Source: an uncultured Alphaproteobacteria bacterium | Lineage (GTDB): Bacteria; Pseudomonadota; Alphaproteobacteria; UBA7985; CAJQQZ01 | Direction: 5' to 3' | Length of the DNA: 35,897 nucleotides | NCBI GenBank assembly: GCA_905480445.1 | Contig: CAJQQJ010000413.1 | Location: forward strand, 1 to 35,897 | Part shown: piece by piece, positions 8,285 through 16,607 of the stretch | How the letters are laid out: every line of letters begins with the position of its first letter | Numbering within the stretch: the stretch's first letter is position 1 | Position numbers and translations under genes: made by a program | Notes under the pieces: model-generated | The model's input: only the letters and a program-made list of their open reading frames with translations | Databases searched by the model: none | Told to the model about the DNA's origin: nothing

Positions 8285-9097
8285 TTAAAGCTTTCCGGCT
8301 TTTTCGAACATACGCCAAGCCGATTTAACCAATCCGGTTCGGAATGAATGGCCACCAGAAAACAAGCAAAACCTTAATATATCACTGTTTGAATTTACCT
8401 GATTTTCACAGCGTAGATTGTCGACCGTCGATTGGCCAGCGCTGGTGAAGCTACCATATTGCGAATACATATCCAGCACCTGCTTCACGTCTCCTTGTTG
8501 AGCGTCTCTGACCTTACGCCCCTTCAAGGGCACGGTCTTGTCTCTGTCACCGTGGATATGGATAAGGCTAGCCGGTGGCGTGGTACAGCTTTTGGGAATA
8601 GGCCGCCAAAAAGTTCCCGCCATCGGAGCAAAAGCCGCGAAAGCCTCACTTCGGTGACAAGCCAAGGTCCAAATCATCATACCACCAGCTGAAAAGCCAG
8701 TTGCCATTAGCCGATCCTTATCGATAGCAAAGCGCCGTGTGGCATCTTCAATAACCGCATCGAAGTAGGTCAAGTCATCAACACCGACTCTTTGCACAGC
8801 AGATGGTGAGCCAGGCAAAGCCCAGGCCCGTCCCGTTGCCTTTGTCGCGATGATTGCTATGCCGAGATCAGACGCCATACGAGCGAAGTCGCGGCTACCA
8901 ACAATCCCTTCGGCATTGCCACCCAGACCATGGGCAAAGACGATAGCGCCAACTAAAGTTTTACCATCGTGATTGGCGGGCATGCTAACACGGTAATGGC
9001 GGTCACCTAACCAGCAATGGCTTGAGATACCACAGGCTTGCGCCATCGGAATGCCCAGCAACAAGGCGGAGACCAGCACCAGTAAAACTCTCTTCAT
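8285..9097 (-). CDS. Secreted PHB-depolymerase-family (LpqC-like) esterase
   Basis: 270 residues from the ATG at 9097, chosen because GGAGAGAG stands just upstream and the signal peptide starts there (MKRVLLVLVSALLLGIPMAQA, likely cut before Cys22). Longer upstream starts give a non-signal tail. The mature part is an alpha/beta hydrolase of the polyhydroxybutyrate depolymerase/feruloyl esterase type: oxyanion region FAHGLGGN (about 54-61), nucleophile Ser136 in GFSAGG, acid in IHGDRDKTVP, and C-terminal His in SGGHSF. It should act in the periplasm or outside on ester bonds; the substrate is unknown. It is divergent from the DAO-type gene with 90 bases between starts. Confidence 0.87.
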   Translation of the reverse strand: MKRVLLVLVSALLLGIPMAQACGISSHCWLGDRHYRVSMPANHDGKTLVGAIVFAHGLGGNAEGIVGSRDFARMASDLGIAIIATKATGRAWALPGSPSAVQRVGVDDLTYFDAVIEDATRRFAIDKDRLMATGFSAGGMMIWTLACHRSEAFAAFAPMAGTFWRPIPKSCTTPPASLIHIHGDRDKTVPLKGRKVRDAQQGDVKQVLDMYSQYGSFTSAGQSTVDNLRCENQVNSNSDILRFCLFSGGHSFRTGLVKSAWRMFEKAGKL

Positions 9098-9187
9098 CAC
9101 GTCTCTCTCCTGTTTCAGGCCAGTGGTTGACTTGGATGAGAAAGAAAAGCAGAGAAGAAGACTCAAGTCTAGCGGAAGAGGAACAAC

Positions 9188-10318
9188 ATGCGCGAATGTG
9201 ATTTTCTTGTGATTGGCGCTGGGATTGCCGGAACCTCCTGCGCCCATTGGCTTGCAGGTGATGCTAAGGTTATCGTTTTAGACATGGAAAGCCGTCCTGG
9301 TTATCATACCACCGGGCGCTCCGTCGCTATGTACACCGAGGCCTATGGTCCCCGCACTGTTCGTGCCTTGGCCAAGTCGGGTTATGATTTTCTCACCAAA
9401 CCACCCGAAGGTTTTTCTGACGTGCCGTTGAGCGAACAAAGCGCATTCCTCTTCGTTGCACGGGAAGATCAATTGAGCTCGCTAGACACGGCACTGGCAG
9501 CCGTTCAGGAGCTATCACCCCAGATCGCTATGATTGATCCTGATGAGGCCGTTGAGCGCGTGCCAGTGTTACGAAGAGACTATTTGGCTGGCGCTTTTTT
9601 AGATCCATACGCCATGAAGTTAGACGTGGACGCCATTCACCAAGGTTACATCAAAGGTCTTAACAACAATGGTGGAGAAATAGTTTGTGACGCTGCTGTT
9701 ACAGGCATGGAACGCCGTGCAGGAAAATGGCACCTGCAGACCAGACAAGGCACGTTCGTGGCGCCTGTCGTAATTAGCGCTGCCGGAGCCTGGGTCGACG
9801 AAGTCGCGGACCTTGCCAACACAAAACGCATAGGCATTATACCCAAACGACGAACAGTGATCTCCTTTACACCGCCAGATGTAACATTGGATAGCGACTG
9901 GCCTTTTGTGATCGACTGCGAAGAGGGTTTCTTTTTCAAAGTCGAAGCCGGAGCGATCTTAGGCTCACCATCGAACCAAGATCCAACCTACCCACAAGAC
10001 GTGCAACCAGAAGAACTCGATATCGCCATTGCCATCGACCGTCTGCAAACGGCAACCACAATGAAAGTTCCCCGTCTCAATCGTTCCTGGGCAGGCCTCA
10101 GGTCCTTTGTCGCCGATGGCAATCCAGTCGTGGGTTATGCCGAAGACGTTGACGGCTTCTTCTGGTGCGCTGGCCAAGGCGGCTACGGCATAGAAACATC
10201 AATCGGAATGGGCCGGTCCTGCGCTGCACTTATACATGGACAAGACCTACCGGAGGATATTAGAGCGTTGGGTGTTAGGGCAAAAGAACTCAGTCCTTCC
10301 CGCATTGGATCGCCCTAA
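9188..10318 (+). CDS. FAD-dependent DAO-family amine/amino-acid oxidoreductase
   Basis: 376 residues. N-terminal Rossmann FAD motif FLVIGAGIAGTSCAHWLAG (about 6-24), followed by an acidic residue at the ribose position (VLDMES). The C-terminal FAD-contact segment is GFFWCAGQGGYGIETSIGMG, typical of the D-amino-acid dehydrogenase/glycine oxidase/sarcosine oxidase superfamily. Oxidation of a secondary or primary amine is expected; the substrate is not readable. The GAGGAAC sequence before ATG 9188 supports the start. The gene ends in a four-base overlap with the convergent hydrolase. It is distinct from the interrupted DAO paralogue at 25835-27088. Confidence 0.88.
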   Translation: MRECDFLVIGAGIAGTSCAHWLAGDAKVIVLDMESRPGYHTTGRSVAMYTEAYGPRTVRALAKSGYDFLTKPPEGFSDVPLSEQSAFLFVAREDQLSSLDTALAAVQELSPQIAMIDPDEAVERVPVLRRDYLAGAFLDPYAMKLDVDAIHQGYIKGLNNNGGEIVCDAAVTGMERRAGKWHLQTRQGTFVAPVVISAAGAWVDEVADLANTKRIGIIPKRRTVISFTPPDVTLDSDWPFVIDCEEGFFFKVEAGAILGSPSNQDPTYPQDVQPEELDIAIAIDRLQTATTMKVPRLNRSWAGLRSFVADGNPVVGYAEDVDGFFWCAGQGGYGIETSIGMGRSCAALIHGQDLPEDIRALGVRAKELSPSRIGSP

Positions 10319-11256
10319 CTCAACAAAAAATTCTTCATCTCGTTTGCCACTTGTTCGGGCTTTAGATGAATGATCCAGTGATCAGCGTTTGGCACTTCTA
10401 CGACGTGAAGGTCGGCGGCGAATTGATCCAGACCTGCTCGGCAGACCGGTAGCAATGCCGGATCATCCATGCCCCAAATCACCAAGTGAGGCATGGTCAC
10501 TTTGAACTTTTCTGGATCAACATCTAACAACCAAGCCATGGGGTTCGGATCCTCCTTTGTTGGTACCGCAAGCGGCGAGGCTCTGTACCAATTCAACATG
10601 GCGTTCATGGCACCGGGTTGGGACCAAGTGGTTAGATAGCTTTCGCGCTCTTTGGGCGTCAGCCACTTCGTTGCAGAAAGTTTCTCGAGCATACCAAAGG
10701 TCTTCTCAAAGCCATTCGCTGACATGAGTTGTTCTGCATCATCCGCCCGAAGTCGCAACATATACTGGCTGGCCTTTGCCTGAGCCGGATCCGTGCTCAA
10801 TGCCCTTTGGAAAGTCACGGGATGAACACCGTTGATAATCACAAGCTTGTCAACGAGACTTGGGTGCCCGATTGCCAAAGCATAGGCCACGGCTGCACCC
10901 CAATCATGACCGGCCAGATTGAAAGCTTGACCAGGCAGCAGCCTGTCCATCAAACCAATCATGTCCTTGGATAGTTTGGATGCTTGATAAGCCTCGAGCT
11001 CCTGAGGTTTGGAACTGAGATTGTAGCCACGTTGATCTGGCATAATCATCAGGAAGTGTTCACTGAGATAAGGAACCAAGGGCTTCCATGCCGCCCAGTA
11101 TTCTGGGAACCCGTGGAGCATCAGGAGAGCTGGTTTCCCTTTTGCGTCAATTGTTCCCTCGTCATTTGTCGGCCCACCGTTGTGAACAACGTGAATAGTG
11201 ACATCGCCAACAGGGACTAAGCTTGATTGAAAATCATCAGGGGCGAATTCAGACAA
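10315..11256 (-). CDS. Alpha/beta hydrolase, epoxide-hydrolase-like
   Basis: 313 residues. Motifs of the epoxide hydrolase/haloalkane dehalogenase group: HGFPEYW (about 48-54, oxyanion hole), DQRGY (74-78), nucleophile Asp118 in GHDWG, a lid segment with LNWYRA whose Tyr is typical of epoxide-opening lids, acid in WGMDDPAL, and His in NADHWI. Hydrolysis of an epoxide or a related electrophile is likely; fluoroacetate or haloalkane chemistry cannot be excluded. The start is TTG at 11256, backed by AAGGA six bases upstream; the first in-frame ATG would remove the conserved first strand. It is convergent with the DAO gene, with overlapping stops. Confidence 0.88.
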   Translation of the reverse strand: MSEFAPDDFQSSLVPVGDVTIHVVHNGGPTNDEGTIDAKGKPALLMLHGFPEYWAAWKPLVPYLSEHFLMIMPDQRGYNLSSKPQELEAYQASKLSKDMIGLMDRLLPGQAFNLAGHDWGAAVAYALAIGHPSLVDKLVIINGVHPVTFQRALSTDPAQAKASQYMLRLRADDAEQLMSANGFEKTFGMLEKLSATKWLTPKERESYLTTWSQPGAMNAMLNWYRASPLAVPTKEDPNPMAWLLDVDPEKFKVTMPHLVIWGMDDPALLPVCRAGLDQFAADLHVVEVPNADHWIIHLKPEQVANEMKNFLLS

Positions 11257-11262
11257 AGTGTT

Positions 11263-11267
11263 TCCTT
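11263..11267 (-). promoter_or_regulatory. Ribosome-binding site deciding a TTG start
   Basis: AAGGA on the minus strand, six bases before the TTG at 11254-11256. It supports initiation of the epoxide-hydrolase-like gene at this rare codon instead of a downstream ATG inside the conserved core. Confidence 0.7.
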
Positions 11268-11394
11268 GGTTTAGAGTTGCGTGAGACAGATGTTGGAAAA
11301 GCTAGTCTTTTCGCCCCGTTCTTCAAACTCAATCTGACGCCAGCATCGCATTTCATCCACATTTACTCGGTAAGGTTAGATCATGGTGTCGTTC

Positions 11395-11403
11395 AAGGAG
11401 GAA
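11395..11403 (+). promoter_or_regulatory. Strong ribosome-binding site of the secreted Cys-motif protein
   Basis: AAGGAGGAA, nearly the full anti-Shine-Dalgarno complement, six bases before ATG 11410. It decides between that start and the in-frame ATG at 11383, and it is one of the two best ribosome-binding sites in the window, suggesting high expression. Confidence 0.85.
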
Positions 11404-11409
11404 ATTAAT

Positions 11410-12057
11410 ATGCCCAATCAATCAGTGATCCGTAAAGCCGGGTTTTCAACCGCGATCATTTCGGCTGCCGTCGGCGTCCTGTTTGCAGTTTCTTCGTCTT
11501 CGGCTTGGGCCTGTGCTTGCTGCTCTGAACATGGTGAGCGCAATATTTCTGTCACACCAATTGAGGATTATAATCAGGACCTCCTGTCTGAAATTACCTT
11601 CGCTCCTCAAGCCAACTTGTATTCGACTGCTGCTGATTGGGAAGAGGCTATCAGAGGCATCAACAACCCTGGACAGTCCTACGATTACAAAGTGAGTGTC
11701 CGTCAGAATGGTACTAAGTGGGTCTTCACTCTTAACGATGGTCAAGGAAACCAGGGTAAGTTGACCCTGTCCTCAACCAACCGTCTGCGCCAGTTTGCTA
11801 TCGACACAAAACCTGAAATTTCGACCTCTGATTCCTATCAGCCCGTCGAACTTTACAAAGAGCTCGGGGTCTTTGGCCCTGTGAGCGGGAATGGCATCTT
11901 CGCGATTAACAAAAACAATCCACCGCGCGGTAATCTTACTTTTCATGGGCGGGGTAACTCTTGTCATGACGTCAGCCAATTCACCAATTGGACTTTGGAC
12001 GTGAAAGGACCCGAGACAAGATTTCGTTTCTTCGGCAAGCTTTCTTCAGATTACTAA
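11410..12057 (+). CDS. Secreted protein with CACC motif, unknown function
   Basis: 215 residues, not assigned to a named family. The signal peptide is clear: basic IRKAG, a hydrophobic core (TAIISAAVGVLFAVSSSS) and an AWA cleavage site. The mature protein begins CACCSEHGER, three cysteines in four residues followed by a His, a plausible metal or haem-related binding or disulfide site; one more Cys sits near the C-terminus (GNSCHD). The body looks beta-rich (SYDYKVSVRQNGTKWVFTLNDG), with RGNLTFHGRGNSC near the end. The ATG at 11410 follows a near-perfect ribosome-binding site. It is convergent with the LysR gene with 11 bases between the stops. A periplasmic or secreted metal-responsive role is only a guess. 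Confidence 0.75.
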   Translation: MPNQSVIRKAGFSTAIISAAVGVLFAVSSSSAWACACCSEHGERNISVTPIEDYNQDLLSEITFAPQANLYSTAADWEEAIRGINNPGQSYDYKVSVRQNGTKWVFTLNDGQGNQGKLTLSSTNRLRQFAIDTKPEISTSDSYQPVELYKELGVFGPVSGNGIFAINKNNPPRGNLTFHGRGNSCHDVSQFTNWTLDVKGPETRFRFFGKLSSDY

Positions 12058-12068
12058 CCTGAAAGTAA

Positions 12069-12968
12069 CTAAGCGCGCTCTTTGGCAGAGAGTAGCCATA
12101 GTTTAAGCTTAGCAGCACCTCGGCTGAGGCTACGCGCGGGAGGATGGGTTAGGTAGTAAGCTTGCAGTCCCTTCACCTTTGGCAGGTTCTCACAAACCAC
12201 GAGACCTAGAGCCGCAAGCAGGCCGTCACTGGCGGGAGAGCGTGCCAGAGCCAAACCATGCCCTTCTGCCGCCATCATCAGTGCCACCGGCGTTGAATCA
12301 ACAGTCGCTATCTTCAGCTTATCTAAAGAAAATTCCTGCTGCCCCTCCAGTATTTGATGCCAACCAACCTGGTGGCTTGCTATTTGATACACAGGCTTCG
12401 ACGCTACATCAGCAAATGATTTGACGGACCTGGAGACTTCTTCTCGGGCAACCACAGAAACTTCTTCGCCAAAAAGACAGGCCGCATCTTGGGCAAAATC
12501 AGACGGCGATCCAAAGACAACAAGCAAGTCCGGATCCCAGCCAGGTAGATCACTGGTTTGCTGTGCCCAGACCTGCGGCGTCACAACGTTGACGCGGCAA
12601 TTCGGATGGGCAGCCTCAAACTCTGCAACAACTTTCGGCAACCAACCCATGGCAAGCAAATGGTCCGTCTGCAACGTAATGTGCTCGATCTCATCACTGC
12701 CAAAAATAGCGGCCGCCGTGGTTTCAATAGACGAAAGCGATTGATGCACGGTTGGCAAGAATGCCCGCCCTGAATCCGTCAGACGAACTCGTTTTGCCTC
12801 GCGTAGAAAAAGGTTCTTGCCGAGATAGCCTTCTAACGCTCTCACCTGCTGGCTAATGGCAGAGGCTGACATGTTCAGCTCTTCGGCCGCACGTGCGAAA
12901 GATTCCGTGCGCGCAGCAACCGCAAAAACCCGCAACCAGTTTAGCGAAGGTATACGCTTCTTAGGCAT
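12069..12968 (-). CDS. LysR-family transcriptional regulator (GcvA-like)
   Basis: 299 residues. The N-terminal winged helix-turn-helix SLNWLRVFAVAARTESFARA, SASAISQQVRALE and LFLREAKRVRLTDSGRAFL closely follows the GcvA/AmpR branch. A linker helix and a type 2 periplasmic-binding-like effector domain (about 90-295) come next. LysR regulators usually control a neighbouring or divergent gene; here the upstream neighbour on the same strand is a cupin gene, 80 bases away, so the two may be cotranscribed. No clear T-N11-A site was picked out. The start ATG at 12968 gives the standard N-terminus. Confidence 0.92.
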   Translation of the reverse strand: MPKKRIPSLNWLRVFAVAARTESFARAAEELNMSASAISQQVRALEGYLGKNLFLREAKRVRLTDSGRAFLPTVHQSLSSIETTAAAIFGSDEIEHITLQTDHLLAMGWLPKVVAEFEAAHPNCRVNVVTPQVWAQQTSDLPGWDPDLLVVFGSPSDFAQDAACLFGEEVSVVAREEVSRSVKSFADVASKPVYQIASHQVGWHQILEGQQEFSLDKLKIATVDSTPVALMMAAEGHGLALARSPASDGLLAALGLVVCENLPKVKGLQAYYLTHPPARSLSRGAAKLKLWLLSAKERA

Positions 12969-13048
12969 TTCGACCTCATTCTGGCTTGTCGTTTCAGTTT
13001 TAGCCTAAGTACAACTTGCCCTAAAACTCAAGGAGAAAAGACTGAGTG

Positions 13049-13441
13049 CTACTCCGCATAATCAACCATTGCGAAATACTTCTTCATGGGCTCCGTTTGC
13101 CGCCAAATTCCTGTGAAGCCTTTAGGCATAAAAAAAACATCTCCGGTTTCGAAACGTTCCTCACTGCCATCATCGTCAATGATGAGGCACGAGCCCTCAA
13201 GTACCACCATGAACTCGTCTTTGTCATAGTCGACAATTTTTTCGGCGTAGGCCGTGCTTTCCCAAATGCCAATTCGGACCTTTCCTGGGGCATTTCGCAT
13301 CTGCGCAAAGAATAGAGTTGATCGCTCTTTGGGGTCACCTTCGATGATACCAGCATGGGTCACGGCGGTCCAAGACGCAGAAGTATTGTTGACAGAACCT
13401 TCTCCGCCTAATCGAACTACTTTGGTTGACTGTGAGGTCAT
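13049..13441 (-). CDS. Small cupin-domain protein (EutQ/DUF861-like)
   Basis: 130 residues if started at ATG 13441, which has AGGA eight bases upstream; ATG 13450 adds three residues but has no spaced ribosome-binding site. Single cupin barrel: KVRIGIWESTAYAEKIVDYDKDEFMVVLEGSCLI is the first motif region (the usual His ligands are largely absent, with Asp/Glu present), and ETGDVFFMPKGFTGIWRQTEPMKKYF is the second. This resembles the cupin_3 group fused to or accompanying amine and ethanolamine enzymes. Function unknown; a small-molecule sensor or isomerase role is possible. It is divergent from sthA. Confidence 0.8.
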   Translation of the reverse strand: MTSQSTKVVRLGGEGSVNNTSASWTAVTHAGIIEGDPKERSTLFFAQMRNAPGKVRIGIWESTAYAEKIVDYDKDEFMVVLEGSCLIIDDDGSEERFETGDVFFMPKGFTGIWRQTEPMKKYFAMVDYAE

Positions 13442-13567
13442 TGACTGCATCCTAGTGGCTTGAAGGGCGATCTCGTCCGAAAGTGAAGCAAAAAGATCGG
13501 GCTTTGGATAGTATTGAAATCATTTTTCTCTTCTAATAGGTTGTCAGAGAGCGGAGAAACTAAACGC

Positions 13568-14977
13568 ATGCATCAAACACACTACGACATGATTGTGATT
13601 GGCAGTGGTCCGGCGGGTCGCCGCGCTGCTATCCAGGCTGCAAAGATCGGCAAAGAAGTCTTGGTTGTAGAGAAGGGCCGCCAAGTCGGCGGTGTCTCTG
13701 TTCATACCGGCACCATTCCATCGAAAACATTGCGTGAAACTGTCCTCAATCTTTCTGGCTGGCGTGAACGTGGCTTCTACGGTCGTGCCTACCGGGTCAA
13801 ACAAGACATAGATGCGGGTGATCTTCGCGAAAGACTGCAGAAAACCCTGGAACACGAAGTAGAGGTTCTTGAGCATCAGTTCACGCGTAACGGTGTCACC
13901 ACTCTATGCGGGACAGCTCATTTCATTGGTGAAAATGAGATCGAAGTTAATGAGGCCGAAGGTGTTACCTCGCACTATACTGCTGATCGCTTTCTGATTT
14001 GCGTCGGCACAAAACCCTTCCGCCCAGATTACATGCCTTTCGATGGGGAGCGGGTTCTGGACAGTGACGAGGTCCTTGATGTCAAACACTTGCCGCGCAG
14101 TCTTGTGGTCATTGGCGCAGGTGTTATCGGCGTTGAATATGCGACGATCTTTTCAGCACTCGATGTCAAGGTCACCTTGATCGAACCGCGCAATACTTTC
14201 CTCGATTTCGTTGACCGCGAAGTGCTCCAAGAATTCACTCACGATCTGAGAGATCGCGGCATGTCGATCCGGCTTGATTGCACTGTTGAAAATGTCGAAG
14301 TGAAGGGAACTTCTGTTCATCTCTCGCTCAGTGATAAGAGGGTTGTTGTTGCCGACATGGTGCTTTTTGCCGCCGGTCGCATTGGCGCAACAGATAGCCT
14401 AAATCTGAAAGCCGTCGGCTTGGAAGTTGATCACCGTGGGCGTTTAAAAGTAGATCCTAAGACCTTTCAAACTGAGAAGGACCATATCTACGCTGCTGGT
14501 GACATCATCGGTTTCCCAAGCCTTGCGTCTACGTCACTTGAACAAGGTCGGGTGGCCGCCTGTCATGCCTTTGGTGCGCCCGTGCCCAAAGCACCCGCTT
14601 ACTTCCCTATCGGGATTTATGCCGTGCCGGAGATTTCCACCTCAGGCATGTCTGAAGAGGAAGTCCGCGAACGTGGCATAGGCTATGAGGTTGGCATCGC
14701 TCGTTTTCGCGAAACCTCACGAGGGCACATCATGGGCCTCAATACCGGCATGATGAAACTAATCTTCTCGCTCAAAACCAGGCGTCTGTTAGGCGTTCAT
14801 ATCCTGGGTGAAGGCGCGACCGAGCTCATTCACATCGGGCAAGCCGTGCTCAATCTCAAAGGCACGATCGAGTACTTTGTCGAGAACACCTTCAACTATC
14901 CAACCCTTGCAGAAGCTTACAAGATTGCAGCACTCGACGCTTGGAATCGTATGCCGGTGTTTGAGGAAGAAGACTAA
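13568..14977 (+). CDS. sthA: Soluble pyridine nucleotide transhydrogenase (Si-specific)
   Basis: 469 residues from ATG 13568, close to the 466 of E. coli SthA. A TTG 54 bases upstream is possible but adds an unconserved tail. It is a FAD flavoprotein that exchanges hydride between NADPH and NAD+. Order: FAD Rossmann motif IVIGSGPAGRRAAIQAAK, the family signature GTIPSKTLRE, NAD(P) motif VVIGAGVIGVEYATIF, the AAGDIIGFPSLAS FAD segment, and a C-terminal dimer domain with LGEGATELIHIGQ. The region holding the redox disulfide in lipoamide dehydrogenases reads SVHTGT, so both cysteine positions are lost; SthA enzymes need no disulfide. The stop overlaps the convergent amidohydrolase by four bases. 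Confidence 0.93.
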   Translation: MHQTHYDMIVIGSGPAGRRAAIQAAKIGKEVLVVEKGRQVGGVSVHTGTIPSKTLRETVLNLSGWRERGFYGRAYRVKQDIDAGDLRERLQKTLEHEVEVLEHQFTRNGVTTLCGTAHFIGENEIEVNEAEGVTSHYTADRFLICVGTKPFRPDYMPFDGERVLDSDEVLDVKHLPRSLVVIGAGVIGVEYATIFSALDVKVTLIEPRNTFLDFVDREVLQEFTHDLRDRGMSIRLDCTVENVEVKGTSVHLSLSDKRVVVADMVLFAAGRIGATDSLNLKAVGLEVDHRGRLKVDPKTFQTEKDHIYAAGDIIGFPSLASTSLEQGRVAACHAFGAPVPKAPAYFPIGIYAVPEISTSGMSEEEVRERGIGYEVGIARFRETSRGHIMGLNTGMMKLIFSLKTRRLLGVHILGEGATELIHIGQAVLNLKGTIEYFVENTFNYPTLAEAYKIAALDAWNRMPVFEEED

Positions 14978-16005
14978 CCTCCTTCGAAGCCAGACAAAAA
15001 GTTCACTGTGTTGACACCGATATCGTCAATGGCATAGCCGCCTTCCATAACGATCAAGGTAGGCTTAGCGAGCTTTGCTATGTCTTGCGCCATCACTGTA
15101 AAGTCATCATGATCCAGCTTAAAGAATGAGATTGGATCTTCCTTGTAGGTATCAGTACCCAGCGAAACGACAAGAGCGTCTGGCCCAAAAGCTTCTATAC
15201 GTTTGATCGCATCACTGAGGCCCGTTCGCCATTCCACGAAACCTGTTCCTGGAGCAAAAGGATAGTTCTGATTAAAACCATCACCAGCACCCGATCCCGT
15301 TTCGTCTGCATACCCTAAGAAATGGGGGAAAGCATCCATTGGATCGCCATGAAGAGAGGCAAAGAAAACGTCATCTCGACTATAGAAAATATCTTGCGTT
15401 CCGTTGCCATGATGGAAGTCGACATCGAGAACAGCGACTTTCTTCGCTCCTTGATCTCGCAAAGACTGCGCTGCTACAGCGGCATTGTTGATAAAGCAGT
15501 AGCCCCCAAACATGTCGACCGCAGCATGGTGACCAGGTGGTCGGCAAAGAGAAAAGGCTATTTGTTCAGCGCCTGACCCAATCAATTTAGCGCCTGTTAG
15601 GGCGACATCCTTGGAGGACAAAGCCGCTTCCCAAGTTCCAGGAGAAATCGAGGTCTCAGTCGCCAAAGAGTAGTAGCCAAGCTTGCCTTCGACAAAAGTT
15701 GGGATCTTGTTACTCATGCGTCGTGCGGGCCAACAAGTCGGAATGGCTTCCCCTTTGTAGCCTGTGGCGAGCCATTCTTCCCAGACGCTTGACATAAACT
15801 CAATGTAATCTGCATCGTGAATACGCAGAACCTCATCCATACCGAAAGCCCCGGGCTCGATAACTTCGCCGTAAGACCGCACATCGATTTGTTTCAGGAT
15901 CAAGTCCATCCTAGACGGACGTTCAAACGGCTCGACCAGCTCTCCTCCAAACAATTCTGTCTTGGCATCACGAAGGCGGTGTTTTTCGCTGTAAACTATT
16001 TTCAT
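14974..16005 (-). CDS. Acetylpolyamine amidohydrolase (class II HDAC fold)
   Basis: 343 residues, near the 341 of Mycoplana ramosa APAH. Zinc-dependent deacetylation of acetylated polyamines such as acetylputrescine is expected. Active site: His159-His160 in RPPGHHAAVD, zinc ligands Asp196 and His198 in DVDFHHGNGTQD and Asp285 in GTDTY, and catalytic Tyr324 in MEGGY. The long loop with IPTFVEGKLGYYSLATETSISPGT carries Glu106 and Glu117, the positions linked to polyamine recognition and to the dimer interface that narrows the tunnel in APAH. That favours APAH over acetoin-utilisation or general HDAC-like proteins. ATG 16005 follows GGGAG. Confidence 0.88.
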   Translation of the reverse strand: MKIVYSEKHRLRDAKTELFGGELVEPFERPSRMDLILKQIDVRSYGEVIEPGAFGMDEVLRIHDADYIEFMSSVWEEWLATGYKGEAIPTCWPARRMSNKIPTFVEGKLGYYSLATETSISPGTWEAALSSKDVALTGAKLIGSGAEQIAFSLCRPPGHHAAVDMFGGYCFINNAAVAAQSLRDQGAKKVAVLDVDFHHGNGTQDIFYSRDDVFFASLHGDPMDAFPHFLGYADETGSGAGDGFNQNYPFAPGTGFVEWRTGLSDAIKRIEAFGPDALVVSLGTDTYKEDPISFFKLDHDDFTVMAQDIAKLAKPTLIVMEGGYAIDDIGVNTVNFLSGFEGG

Positions 16006-16109
16006 GGTCAGGCTCCCTTTCAGACCAAACTAGCTAAGCAGATTTCCAAGTCAATGGGCTTCCCTTTTCTGACTGTGGGTTTTAGTAAGGTGCAAAGAAA
16101 GGTCTCTGT

Positions 16110-16607
16110 GTGCTCTATCTCAATCGATTGATCCTGATTAACGCTTTGTTAGTTCTTTTTGCTGCAATTATTCATGTTCAGCAAATGGGCTTTCTTGATT
16201 GTGAAACACCAAGTTCTTGTCAGGAGATGAAGTTAAGCGCGGATTTTGGCCTGACTGTTTTTGGTGCTCTCATGCTCCTGGGCTTCATTAACTGCTACCG
16301 GTCCGATTGGGCGAAACGCGACGTGATATTTTTGGGATTGGTCGCCGCTGCCACATTGTTCGCAGTGAAGAACTACTTAAGTGAACCATCCCTATTGCGC
16401 TACACGTCAAGCCCCTTAATCTATGTTGAGATCATCAGCGTGATCGGCGTGCTGGTCTCACTTGCGACGATTGTCGCCTGGCCTTGGCTCATCTACAAAA
16501 AGCGCTGGAAAGATTTGGGCGCTCATGCAGGCGCGATTGGCGTTGCCATTCTTTGTTTAGCCATAGCTCTCTATGTCGACACTTCGACTCTGCTTTACGC
16601 CACTTGA
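16110..16607 (+). CDS. Four-helix membrane protein, unknown function
   Basis: 165 residues starting with GTG 16110, with AGG seven bases upstream; no ATG lies near. About four or five hydrophobic segments: residues 7-22, 45-61, 72-87, 104-125 and 139-157. The first loop carries two cysteines (DCETPSSC), suited to a periplasmic disulfide. No family recognised. It is divergent from the amidohydrolase and overlaps the 3' end of the cyclase gene by 13 bases in the convergent sense. Confidence 0.65.
   Translation: MLYLNRLILINALLVLFAAIIHVQQMGFLDCETPSSCQEMKLSADFGLTVFGALMLLGFINCYRSDWAKRDVIFLGLVAAATLFAVKNYLSEPSLLRYTSSPLIYVEIISVIGVLVSLATIVAWPWLIYKKRWKDLGAHAGAIGVAILCLAIALYVDTSTLLYAT

Noticed and set aside
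16128..16141. TTGAT-CCTG-ATTAA as an Fnr-type operator
   Set aside because: It lies inside the coding region of the membrane protein, and one 9-of-10 match is expected by chance in this window.
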